In this document: in pieces, positions 1 through 6,353 of the stretch
Position numbering within the stretch: position 1 is the stretch's first letter
Layout of the letters: the number at the start of each line of letters is the position of its first letter
NCBI RefSeq assembly: GCF_044335535.1
Contig: NZ_JBIQVZ010000003.1
Span: 186,001-250,000, forward strand
Origin: Mariniflexile sp044335535
Lineage (GTDB): Bacteria; Bacteroidota; Bacteroidia; Flavobacteriales; Flavobacteriaceae
Direction: 5' to 3'
DNA length: 64,000 nucleotides
Notes under the pieces: generated by a model
What the model was told of the DNA's origin: nothing
Seen by the model: the letters and a program-made list of their open reading frames with translations, nothing else
Databases searched by the model: none
Position numbers and translations under genes: made by a program

Positions 1-39
1 CATTTTGCAGCCAATTGAAAAAAATCAAGATGAGTTCAA
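1..39. repeat. Right end of a miniature inverted-repeat element (TGAACTCATC family), cut by the window edge
   Basis: The first bases match, almost base for base, the right end of the element at 37315-37530: both carry ATTTTGCAGCCAATTGAAAA followed by a TCAAGATGA(A)GTTC terminus. The terminus is the inverted form of the left end GAACTCATCTTGAC seen at 37315 and 63723. The element ends only about 20 bases before thiS, so it sits between thiS and whatever controls the thiamine operon upstream of the window. Confidence 0.7.
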
Positions 40-58
40 TAACCAAAATGTATTGTAA

Positions 59-262
59 ATGATAACCATTCATCTTAACGAACGTTCGCTAGACATTGAT
101 GAGAATCTCAATGTTTTACAGCTATTACAACAAATTAACTCGCCTACCAAAGGTATTGCTGTAGCTATAAATACTGAAATTATTTCACAATCGCAGTGGG
201 AAACAGAAACATTCAATCAGAATGATAATGTTTTAATTATTCAAGCCACACAGGGAGGATAA
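59..262 (+). CDS. thiS: Sulfur carrier protein ThiS
   Basis: Small beta-grasp (ubiquitin-like) protein of 67 residues. It carries sulfur as a C-terminal thiocarboxylate to thiazole synthase ThiG in thiamine biosynthesis. The sequence ends in the required Gly-Gly (QATQGG) and has the usual family length. It is the first gene of a plus-strand thiamine cluster. ThiS must be adenylated by ThiF (or a MoeB-like enzyme) before sulfur transfer, but no such gene is in this cluster. A repeat element ends just upstream, so the operon's leader, where a TPP riboswitch would be expected, lies outside the window or has been displaced. Confidence 0.93.
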   Translation: MITIHLNERSLDIDENLNVLQLLQQINSPTKGIAVAINTEIISQSQWETETFNQNDNVLIIQATQGG

Positions 263-299
263 CCTTAGAGACTCTAAATTTAAAAAACAACAAATCATA

Positions 300-358
300 A
301 ATAAGCAGCATCAAAGTCTCAGTACTTTACTTTGTAATCTGTACTTAATACTTTAAAC
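300..358 (+). repeat. Decayed short-period array upstream of thiC
   Basis: The roughly 60 bases before thiC contain loosely repeated TACTT/GTACTT words about seven bases apart (AGTACTTTACTTTG, CTGTACTTAATACTTT). This resembles a degenerate version of the heptamer arrays found elsewhere in this operon. No TPP-riboswitch core is visible here. Confidence 0.3.
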
Positions 359-360
359 AA

Positions 361-2220
361 ATGAAGAATAAAGACACCGCACCAAAGGAAGGTCAAATTA
401 CAAGAAAGCCATTTCCAAACTCTAAAAAGATTTACGTACAAGGAAAAATCCACCCACAAATTAAAGTGGCCATGCGTGAAATTTCTTTGAGTGACACCAA
501 AAATTCTTTAACAGGTAAATTGACTCCAAACGAGCCCGTTACTGTGTACGATACTTCGGGACCTTATACAGATCCTAACAAAGAATTAAACGTACATAAC
601 GGCATTGAACGCATTAGAGAGCAATGGATTTTAGATCGTGGAGATGTAGAACAATTAGACTCTTTTACCTCAGAGTATTGTAACGAACGTTTGAACGACA
701 AAAGTTTAGACCACATGCGTTTTTCGCTTTTGAGAAAGCCATTGCGTGCTAAAAAAGGACAAAACGTAACGCAATTACACTACGCTAAAAAAGGAATCAT
801 TACTCCAGAAATGGAATACATCGCTATTCGTGAAAACCAACGAATTGACGAAATGACCGAAATAAGAAAACAACACCCAGGAGAACATTTTGGAGCCTCA
901 ATTCCAGCAAAAATCACTCCTGAGTTTGTACGTTCAGAAGTAGCTAGAGGACGTGCCGTTATTCCGTCAAATATTAACCACCCAGAAGCAGAGCCTATGA
1001 TTTTAGGCAGAAACTTCTTGGTAAAAATAAACGCAAATATTGGTAACTCTGCGACGACCTCATCTATTGAAGAAGAAGTAGAAAAAGCCGTTTGGGCTTG
1101 TCGTTGGGGGGCAGATAATATCATGGATTTATCTACAGGTCAAAACATTCACGAAACCCGTGAGTGGATTGTGCGTAACTCTCCGGTGCCCATTGGAACC
1201 GTGCCAATTTACCAAGCTTTAGAAAAAGTAAATGGTGTTGCCGAAGACTTAACTTGGGAAATTTTTCGTGATACATTGATTGAGCAAGCAGAGCAAGGAG
1301 TCGATTACTTTACCATTCACGCAGGAGTCTTGTTACGTTATGTACCTATGACAGCGAAACGGGTAACAGGAATCGTATCTCGTGGAGGCTCTATTATGGC
1401 AAAATGGTGTTTGGCTCATCACAAAGAAAGTTTCTTATACACACATTTTGAGGACATTTGCGAAATCTTGAAGTCTTATGATGTTGCTTTCTCTTTAGGA
1501 GATGGTTTACGTCCGGGTTCTGTTGCCGATGCCAATGATGAAGCTCAGTTTGCTGAATTAGAAACCTTAGGAGAATTGACACAAATTGCACGTAAACACG
1601 AAGTACAATGTTTTATTGAAGGCCCTGGTCACGTGCCAATGCACATGATTAGAGAAAATATGGAAAGACAAATTGAAGTTTGTGACGAAGCTCCTTTCTA
1701 TACACTAGGCCCTTTAACAACGGATATTGCTCCAGGATACGACCACATTACTTCTGGTATTGGTGCTGCCATGATTGGTTGGTACGGATGTGCCATGTTG
1801 TGTTACGTAACGCCCAAAGAGCATTTAGGATTGCCAAATAAAGAAGATGTACGTGTAGGGGTTGTCACTTATAAATTAGCTGCCCATGCCGCCGATTTAG
1901 CAAAAGGGCACCCAGGTTCCCAGCACAGAGACAATGCGTTGAGTATGGCCCGATTCGAATTCCGTTGGGAAGATCAGTTCAACTTAGGCTTGGATCCAGA
2001 ACGTGCTTTGGAATACCATGATGAAACATTACCAGCAGACGGCGCCAAAGTAGCTCACTTCTGTTCTATGTGTGGACCCAAATTCTGTTCTATGAAAATT
2101 TCCCAAGAAGTTCGTGACTTTGCAGCAGAAAACGACATTGTAGACAATGAAGTCATTCAGAAAGGAATGGAAGAAAAATCTCAGGAATTTAAAGACAAAG
2201 GTTCAGAGGTTTACCTATAA
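361..2220 (+). CDS. thiC: Phosphomethylpyrimidine synthase ThiC
   Basis: Radical-SAM enzyme of 619 residues that converts aminoimidazole ribotide to 4-amino-5-hydroxymethyl-2-methylpyrimidine phosphate, the pyrimidine half of thiamine. The C-terminal cluster motif CSMCGPKFC (C-x2-C-x4-C, near residue 568) binds the 4Fe-4S cluster in this family. The central TIM-barrel region contains the conserved segments MDLSTG and EGPGHVPMH. The length and the N-terminal extension are normal for the long bacterial form. It is the second gene of the operon and starts about 100 bases after thiS. An inverted repeat (CAATGTGCA at about 2237, TGCACATTG at about 2262) follows the stop and runs into a heptamer array. 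Confidence 0.97.
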   Translation: MKNKDTAPKEGQITRKPFPNSKKIYVQGKIHPQIKVAMREISLSDTKNSLTGKLTPNEPVTVYDTSGPYTDPNKELNVHNGIERIREQWILDRGDVEQLDSFTSEYCNERLNDKSLDHMRFSLLRKPLRAKKGQNVTQLHYAKKGIITPEMEYIAIRENQRIDEMTEIRKQHPGEHFGASIPAKITPEFVRSEVARGRAVIPSNINHPEAEPMILGRNFLVKINANIGNSATTSSIEEEVEKAVWACRWGADNIMDLSTGQNIHETREWIVRNSPVPIGTVPIYQALEKVNGVAEDLTWEIFRDTLIEQAEQGVDYFTIHAGVLLRYVPMTAKRVTGIVSRGGSIMAKWCLAHHKESFLYTHFEDICEILKSYDVAFSLGDGLRPGSVADANDEAQFAELETLGELTQIARKHEVQCFIEGPGHVPMHMIRENMERQIEVCDEAPFYTLGPLTTDIAPGYDHITSGIGAAMIGWYGCAMLCYVTPKEHLGLPNKEDVRVGVVTYKLAAHAADLAKGHPGSQHRDNALSMARFEFRWEDQFNLGLDPERALEYHDETLPADGAKVAHFCSMCGPKFCSMKISQEVRDFAAENDIVDNEVIQKGMEEKSQEFKDKGSEVYL

Positions 2221-2259
2221 CCCATTTTCAATCCACAATGTGCACTGAATCATAGTGTC

Positions 2260-2336
2260 ATTGCACATTGTTAATTACTAATTGCTAATTGCAAATTGTC
2301 CATTGTTAATTGTCCATTGTTAATTGCAAATTGCCA
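2260..2336 (+). repeat. Heptamer array ATTGNNN x11 upstream of the first thiE
   Basis: Eleven seven-base units in perfect phase, ten of them beginning ATTG and one ATTA (ATTGCAC, ATTGTTA, ATTACTA, ATTGCTA, ATTGCAA, ATTGTCC and so on, with several repeated). They fill the thiC-thiE gap, and the last A of the final unit is the first base of the likely ATG of thiE. The orientation is opposite to the array at 2921-3060. Confidence 0.9.
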
Positions 2337-2929
2337 TGATTGTACTAATAGCTCCCGAAAATGATGTTCCTAACGAAATTGAAATACTACACCAGTTATT
2401 TCAAGAAGGTTTAGAGTACTATCATTTTAGAAAACCACATAAGAACTATCAAGAGCATTGTGACTATTTAAATCAGATTGATGAACGATACCACAACCGA
2501 ATTGTGGTGCATTATTTTCATGAGTTGGTAAACAGGTTTAATATAAAAGGCATTCATTTTCAAGAACAAAAAAGAAGAGACCATTTAGATATTCCCAGTA
2601 ATTATTTTACTGAATTAGAAATGTATGGTAAAACAATTAGCAGCTCTTTTCATGAACCTGAAGAATTAGAAAACTGTGCATTTGAGTTTGATTATCATTT
2701 GCTCAGTCCGGTGTTTTCATCTATTTCTAAACAAGACTATAATGGTCGTGGATTTGACGTGAATCATATCAACAAAACCATCATAGGTATGGGAGGCGTA
2801 ACCACAGAAAACTTGGCTGAGTTTAACAAGCTAGGTTACAAAGGAGTGGGTGTTTTAGGAGGTATTTGGAATAGTAAAAATCCCATTGAGAATTTTGCTA
2901 AAATGCAAGCATTTTTTAGTGAGCAATGA
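2336..2929 (+). CDS. Thiamine phosphate synthase family protein (ThiE/TenI-like)
   Basis: TIM-barrel protein of 197 residues from the ATG at 2336; a TTG at 2324 lies inside the repeat array and is less likely. It shows the ThiE/TenI pattern: YHFRKP near the N-terminus, HYFHELVNRFNIKGIHF in the middle, YHLLSPVF, and a phosphate-binding IGMGGV near the C-terminus. It is more divergent than the second thiE at 4702. It may therefore be the TenI-type thiazole tautomerase or an auxiliary synthase. The last residues (SEQ) and the stop codon fall in the first GAGCAAT units of the array at 2921, so the native C-terminus has probably been altered. Confidence 0.8.
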   Translation: MIVLIAPENDVPNEIEILHQLFQEGLEYYHFRKPHKNYQEHCDYLNQIDERYHNRIVVHYFHELVNRFNIKGIHFQEQKRRDHLDIPSNYFTELEMYGKTISSSFHEPEELENCAFEFDYHLLSPVFSSISKQDYNGRGFDVNHINKTIIGMGGVTTENLAEFNKLGYKGVGVLGGIWNSKNPIENFAKMQAFFSEQ

Positions 2930-3060
2930 GCAATGAGCAATGAGCAATGAGCAATGAGCAATGAGCAATGAGCAATTAACAATTAACAATTAGCAATTAG
3001 CAAAGAACAATTTGCAATGTGCAATGTGCAATGTGCAATTAACAAAGAACAATGAGCAAT
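2921..3060 (+). repeat. Heptamer array NNNCAAT x20, left arm of a four-helix-bundle element
   Basis: Twenty seven-base units in unbroken phase: GAGCAAT eight times, then TAACAAT, TAGCAAT, TTGCAAT, GTGCAAT and similar units. It begins inside the 3' end of thiE and runs into the first codons of the 4HB gene at 3052. It is the reverse-complement motif of the array at 3373-3414; bases 3005-3018 are a perfect 14-base inverted match to 3373-3386. Confidence 0.95.
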
Positions 3061-3345
3061 AATATCATTTTAGACAAAACATATAATTTCGCTGTTTTGA
3101 TGGTTAAACTCTCTCAAAAGTTGATTTCGGAAAAGAAAGAATATGTTTTATCAAAACAAATTCTCCGCTCGGGAACTTCTGTTGGAGCGAATACAGAAGA
3201 AGCTAGAGAGACAAAATATTGGTTACGTATATTGAAGGATACGGGCTATATTTCTGAAAATGAATTCCAAAAATATTTTATTGATATAGAAGAAATTTTA
3301 AAAATATTATACGCAATCATTAATTCTTCAAGAATAAATTTATAA
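3052..3345 (+). CDS. Four-helix bundle protein (S23/IVP-like), internally shortened
   Basis: 97 residues related to the small four-helix bundle proteins first seen in 23S rRNA intervening sequences. Their molecular role is not established. Conserved family signatures are YNFAV near the N-terminus, LSKQILRSGTSVGAN in the middle and ETKYWLRILKDTGYI after it. Relatives that I recall normally have about 20 more residues, with a QSxxDF..KLSIAYKEA segment between GAN.EEA and RET. Here GANTEEA joins RETKYWL directly, consistent with an internal deletion between two EA-coding repeats. The gene starts inside the heptamer array, lies 7 bases before thiD, and probably encodes a defective bundle. Confidence 0.75.
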   Translation: MSNNIILDKTYNFAVLMVKLSQKLISEKKEYVLSKQILRSGTSVGANTEEARETKYWLRILKDTGYISENEFQKYFIDIEEILKILYAIINSSRINL

Positions 3346-3351
3346 AAGAGA

Positions 3352-4239
3352 ATGACAAACAACCAAACACGTATTGCAAATTGTTCATTGCAAATTGATA
3401 ATTGCATATTATCAATAGCCGGTTTCGACCCAAGTAGTGGTGCCGGAATCACTTCAGATATCAAAACATTTGAAGCACATGGTTTTTATGGCTTATCTGT
3501 CTGTACTGGGGTTACCGTTCAAAATGATATGGATTTTAAAACCTGTGAATGGATTTCTCCCGAAGTCATTCTTTCCCAAATAGAAACATTGTTTGAGCGT
3601 TTTGAAATTAACGTCGTTAAAATTGGAATCGTTCAATCCTGGGCAACATTATCGCTTATTTTAGACAAATTGCATGACTTAAATAGGGATATAAAAATCA
3701 TCCTAGACCCCATCATCAAAGCAACTGCTGGTTTTGATTTTCATACAGAAGAAAATCAGGATTTGCTTGATAAAATTTGGAAGCAATGTAACATCATCAC
3801 TCCTAATTACGATGAAATCCAACTATTATATCCTGAAAAAGATATTGAAGAAACTCTTGAATATATCAGTAATTACACAAACATCTATTTAAAAGGCGGC
3901 CATAGAAAAGACAAAAAAGGTTGGGATGAATTGTACCATAGTGGTATTGTAATGGTTAACATGCCTCCAAACACAGAAAAAGTCTCGGAAAAACATGGAA
4001 GCGGATGTATTTTATCATCATCTTTAGCTTGTAACATCGCTTTGGGACAACATATAGAAGACGCTTGTAAAGCTGCCAAATATTACACCGAACAATTTTT
4101 AAATAGTAATGATTCGTTATTGGGAAGTCATGATTATAGGAGTTTAGGAGTGGAGAATTTAAGGAGTTTAGGAGTGGAGAATTTGAGGAGTTTAGGAGTG
4201 GAGAATTTGAGGAGTGAAGTAGCACAAAAATTTAAATAA
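3352..4239 (+). CDS. thiD: Hydroxymethylpyrimidine/phosphomethylpyrimidine kinase ThiD with repeat-encoded termini
   Basis: Ribokinase-fold kinase that phosphorylates HMP and HMP-P to HMP-PP for coupling to the thiazole. The core begins at SIAGFDPSSGAGITSD (about residue 21) and carries the C-terminal anion-hole motif HGSGCILSS. Both ends are odd. Residues 8-21 (IANCSLQIDNCILS) are translated from six heptamers ATTGNNN at 3373-3414. The C-terminus contains three tandem copies of RSLGVENL, translated from a 24-bp repeat at 4139-4210. The native start may have been the region now just before SIAGF. The core is intact, so the enzyme is probably active. Confidence 0.93.
   Translation: MTNNQTRIANCSLQIDNCILSIAGFDPSSGAGITSDIKTFEAHGFYGLSVCTGVTVQNDMDFKTCEWISPEVILSQIETLFERFEINVVKIGIVQSWATLSLILDKLHDLNRDIKIILDPIIKATAGFDFHTEENQDLLDKIWKQCNIITPNYDEIQLLYPEKDIEETLEYISNYTNIYLKGGHRKDKKGWDELYHSGIVMVNMPPNTEKVSEKHGSGCILSSSLACNIALGQHIEDACKAAKYYTEQFLNSNDSLLGSHDYRSLGVENLRSLGVENLRSLGVENLRSEVAQKFK
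3373..3414 (+). repeat. Heptamer array ATTGNNN x6 inside thiD, right arm of the first four-helix-bundle element
   Basis: Six in-phase seven-base units (ATTGCAA, ATTGTTC, ATTGCAA, ATTGATA, ATTGCAT, ATTATCA). They are inverted relative to the array at 2921-3060 and are translated as part of ThiD. Together the two arms bracket the 4HB gene at 3052-3345. Confidence 0.9.
4139..4216 (+). repeat. 24-bp tandem repeat in the 3' end of thiD, left arm of the second four-helix-bundle element
   Basis: Three nearly identical 24-base units built from GGAGTTT, AGGAGTG and GAGAATT sub-words, followed by a partial fourth. The period is a multiple of three, so the array stays in frame and adds RSLGVENL three times to ThiD. 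The motif is the reverse complement of the AC/CTCC words at 4591-4694 on the far side of the neighbouring 4HB gene. Confidence 0.93.
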
Positions 4240-4241
4240 TT

Positions 4242-4610
4242 ATGGAAAAGAGTAAAAATTTTGAAGATTTATTGGTTTGGCAAAAAGGACACCAATTTGT
4301 TTTAGAGGTGTATAAAATCACGAAACAATTTCCTAAAGAAGAAATTTACGGTTTGACTTCACAATTCCGAAGAGCAGCTGTATCTATCACCGCAAATGTT
4401 GCTGAAGGATATAAAAGAATCAGTAATAAAGAAAAATTACGTTTTTACAATATTGCACAAGCATCCCTAGAAGAATGTAAGTATTTCTTAATTCTAGCTC
4501 GTGATTTAGAATACACCAATCAATTCAAAATACTAAACGATTTAATTAATGAAGTCAGTAAAATGTTAAACGTATATTGCCGTAGCATTCTAAACTACTC
4601 AAACTCTTAA
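4242..4610 (+). CDS. Four-helix bundle protein (S23/IVP-like)
   Basis: Full-length 122-residue member of the small four-helix bundle family. It has the typical order of signatures: FEDLLVWQKGHQFVLEVYKIT, FPKEEIYGLTSQFRRAAVSI, NVAEGYKR, FYNIAQASLEECKYFL, and a final amphipathic helix. The function of stand-alone members is not established; homologues occur in rRNA intervening sequences and as Avd accessory proteins of diversity-generating retroelements. It starts 2 bases after thiD, so it is probably cotranscribed with it. Its last residues (NYSNS) lie in the right-arm array, so the repeat has reached into the gene. Confidence 0.88.
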   Translation: MEKSKNFEDLLVWQKGHQFVLEVYKITKQFPKEEIYGLTSQFRRAAVSITANVAEGYKRISNKEKLRFYNIAQASLEECKYFLILARDLEYTNQFKILNDLINEVSKMLNVYCRSILNYSNS

Positions 4611-4694
4611 ATCCCCATATCCTTAACTCCTAAACTCCTCCACTCCTTAAATTCTATACTCCTAAACTACTTAAATTCTATACTCCTAAAATTC
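4591..4694 (+). repeat. ACTCC-word array, right arm of the second four-helix-bundle element
   Basis: Array of words such as CTTAACTCCTAAACTCC and a 24-base unit, CTTAAATTCTATACTCCTAA followed by ACTA, that occurs twice in a row. It is the inverted counterpart of the GGAGTTTAGGAGTGG array at 4139-4216. It fills the gap between the 4HB gene and the second thiE and ends 7 bases before the thiE start. Confidence 0.9.
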
Positions 4695-4701
4695 TCAAAA
4701 A

Positions 4702-5349
4702 ATGACCATCAACAAACTCCACTATATATCGCAAGGAAACACGCCTAAAGAGCATTTGGAAAACATTCAAAAAGCATGTCAATCGGGTGTCGAATTAGTT
4801 CAGCTTCGTTTAAAAAATCTATCTGAAAAAAAGGTTTTAATAATAGCACTAGAAGCTAGAGAAATCACCAGTCATTTTCAGACAAGGTTAATCATTAACG
4901 ACCATTATAAAATTGCAAAAGAAGTTAAAGCAGATGGCGTTCATTTGGGAAAAACAGATACTTGTCCAACGATTGCAAGAAAACATTTGTACGCTTGGCA
5001 AATTATTGGAGGTACAGCAAACACTTTAGAAGACTGTAAAATATTAATAGCAAAAGAAGTAGACTATATTGGTTTAGGGCCATTTAGGTTTACCTCTACT
5101 AAAGAAAATTTAAGTCCCATTTTAGGCTTAGATGGGTACGCTTTAATTATTGAAGAATTAAAAACAACCACTCCCATTATAGCTATTGGTGGGATTACAG
5201 AAAACGATATTACAGAAATCTTGAAAACAGGCGTTTCAGGTATAGCAATGTCTGGTGAAATTACTCGTGAGTTTAATAAAATTAAAGTCTTTCATCAATT
5301 ATTAAACGCTTCATCAACAGAAGAACAACTTTATAATTTTAAATCATAA
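4702..5349 (+). CDS. thiE: Thiamine phosphate synthase ThiE
   Basis: Joins HMP-PP and the thiazole phosphate to give thiamine phosphate. The 215-residue TIM barrel has all standard ThiE landmarks: GVELVQLRLKN, LIINDH, DGVHLGKTD, DYIGLGPFRFTSTK (pyrophosphate loop) and PIIAIGGI near the C-terminus. It is closer to canonical ThiE than the gene at 2336 and is therefore the likelier coupling enzyme. It lies 13 bases upstream of thiG and is separated from the 4HB gene only by a repeat array. Confidence 0.95.
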   Translation: MTINKLHYISQGNTPKEHLENIQKACQSGVELVQLRLKNLSEKKVLIIALEAREITSHFQTRLIINDHYKIAKEVKADGVHLGKTDTCPTIARKHLYAWQIIGGTANTLEDCKILIAKEVDYIGLGPFRFTSTKENLSPILGLDGYALIIEELKTTTPIIAIGGITENDITEILKTGVSGIAMSGEITREFNKIKVFHQLLNASSTEEQLYNFKS

Positions 5350-5362
5350 ACATCCTTAACAG

Positions 5363-6136
5363 ATGACAAAAGATATATTAAGAATTGCAGATAAAGAATT
5401 TCATTCAAGACTTTTTACAGGAACTGGAAAATTCAGTTCTAGTGATTTGATGTCCCAAGCATTGATTGCTAGTGAAAGTGAATTGATTACCGTTGCACTA
5501 AAACGTGTGGATCTAGACAATGAACACGACAAAATGCTACAGAGCATTATGCGTCCGAGTATCAATCTACTCCCTAACACTTCTGGAGTAAGGAATGCCA
5601 AAGAAGCTGTATTCGCAGCTCAATTAGCTCGTGAAGCTTTGGAAACCAACTGGATAAAATTAGAAATCCATCCAGACCCTAAATATTTATTACCCGATCC
5701 TATTGAAACCTTAAAAGCTGCAGAAGAATTGGTAAAATTAGGGTTTGTAGTGATGCCATACATTCACGCTGATCCTGTTTTATGTAAAAGACTAGAAGAA
5801 GTCGGGGCGCAATGCGTCATGCCTTTAGGAGCACCCATTGGAACCAATAAAGGTATTAAAACAGTTGACTTTTTGGAGATTATTATAGAACAGAGCCATG
5901 TTCCCGTAATTGTAGATGCAGGAATTGGAAGCCCTTCGCATGCTGCCTATGCTATGGAATTAGGAGCAGATGCTGTTTTAGTGAACACAGCCATCGCCGT
6001 TTCCCAAAACCCCATAGAAATGGCCAAGGCTTTTAAAATGGCTGTAGAAGCAGGTAGAATGGCATACAACGCAAAATTAGCTACCGTTAAACAGCATGCG
6101 GAAGCCAGTAGTCCGCTAACAAGTTTTTTGCAGTAA
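5363..6136 (+). CDS. thiG: Thiazole synthase ThiG
   Basis: Makes the thiazole phosphate from 1-deoxyxylulose 5-phosphate, dehydroglycine and ThiS thiocarboxylate. The 257 residues show FTGTGKFSSS at the N-terminus, the WIKLEI segment expected to hold the Schiff-base lysine, ADPVLCKRLEE, PLGAPIGTNKG and VDAGIGSPSHA, all diagnostic for ThiG. The glycine-derived imine substrate is supplied by ThiH, the next gene. A long inverted-repeat array (6137-6347) separates thiG from thiH and could attenuate transcription between them. Confidence 0.97.
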   Translation: MTKDILRIADKEFHSRLFTGTGKFSSSDLMSQALIASESELITVALKRVDLDNEHDKMLQSIMRPSINLLPNTSGVRNAKEAVFAAQLAREALETNWIKLEIHPDPKYLLPDPIETLKAAEELVKLGFVVMPYIHADPVLCKRLEEVGAQCVMPLGAPIGTNKGIKTVDFLEIIIEQSHVPVIVDAGIGSPSHAAYAMELGADAVLVNTAIAVSQNPIEMAKAFKMAVEAGRMAYNAKLATVKQHAEASSPLTSFLQ

Positions 6137-6347
6137 ATTGAGGAGTGGAGAATTTTAGGAGTTTAGAATTGGAGGAGTGGAGTAATGAAGAGTTGGAGGA
6201 GTGGAGAATTACAGCCGCTTAAGCAATAATCTATTTTTGTAAAACTCCTAAACTACTTAACTCCTAAAATTCTCCACTCCTCCACTACTTAACTACTCAA
6301 CTACTCAACTACTAAAATTCTTAACTCCTCCACTACTTAACTACTAA
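6137..6347 (+). repeat. Gene-less inverted-repeat array between thiG and thiH
   Basis: Left arm 6137-6212 is built from GGAGTGGAGAATT words and right arm 6241-6347 from their complement (AACTCC, CCACTCC, CTACTTAACT). They surround a unique spacer of about 30 bases. Bases 6140-6161 and 6261-6282 form a perfect 22-base inverted repeat. The motif is the one that flanks the 4HB gene at 4242, but no gene is present. The spacer ends in TATTTTTG (6232-6239), a possible -7 element for thiH. Confidence 0.9.
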
Positions 6348-6353
6348 AAAAAC

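Noticed and set aside
263..360. TPP riboswitch before thiC
   Set aside because: I found no CTGAGA or other TPP core motif. The stretch looks like a decayed short-period repeat, and a riboswitch would more likely precede thiS outside the window.
780..1124. Antisense open frame within thiC
   Set aside because: It is a shadow of a strongly conserved gene, has no plausible protein features, and no promoter was seen.
2324..2338. TTG at 2324 as start of the first thiE
   Set aside because: It lies inside the heptamer array; the ATG at 2336 begins the sequence that looks like folded ThiE.
2921..3060. CRISPR-like array
   Set aside because: The unit is seven bases with no spacers of constant length and no cas genes nearby; it is a short tandem array.
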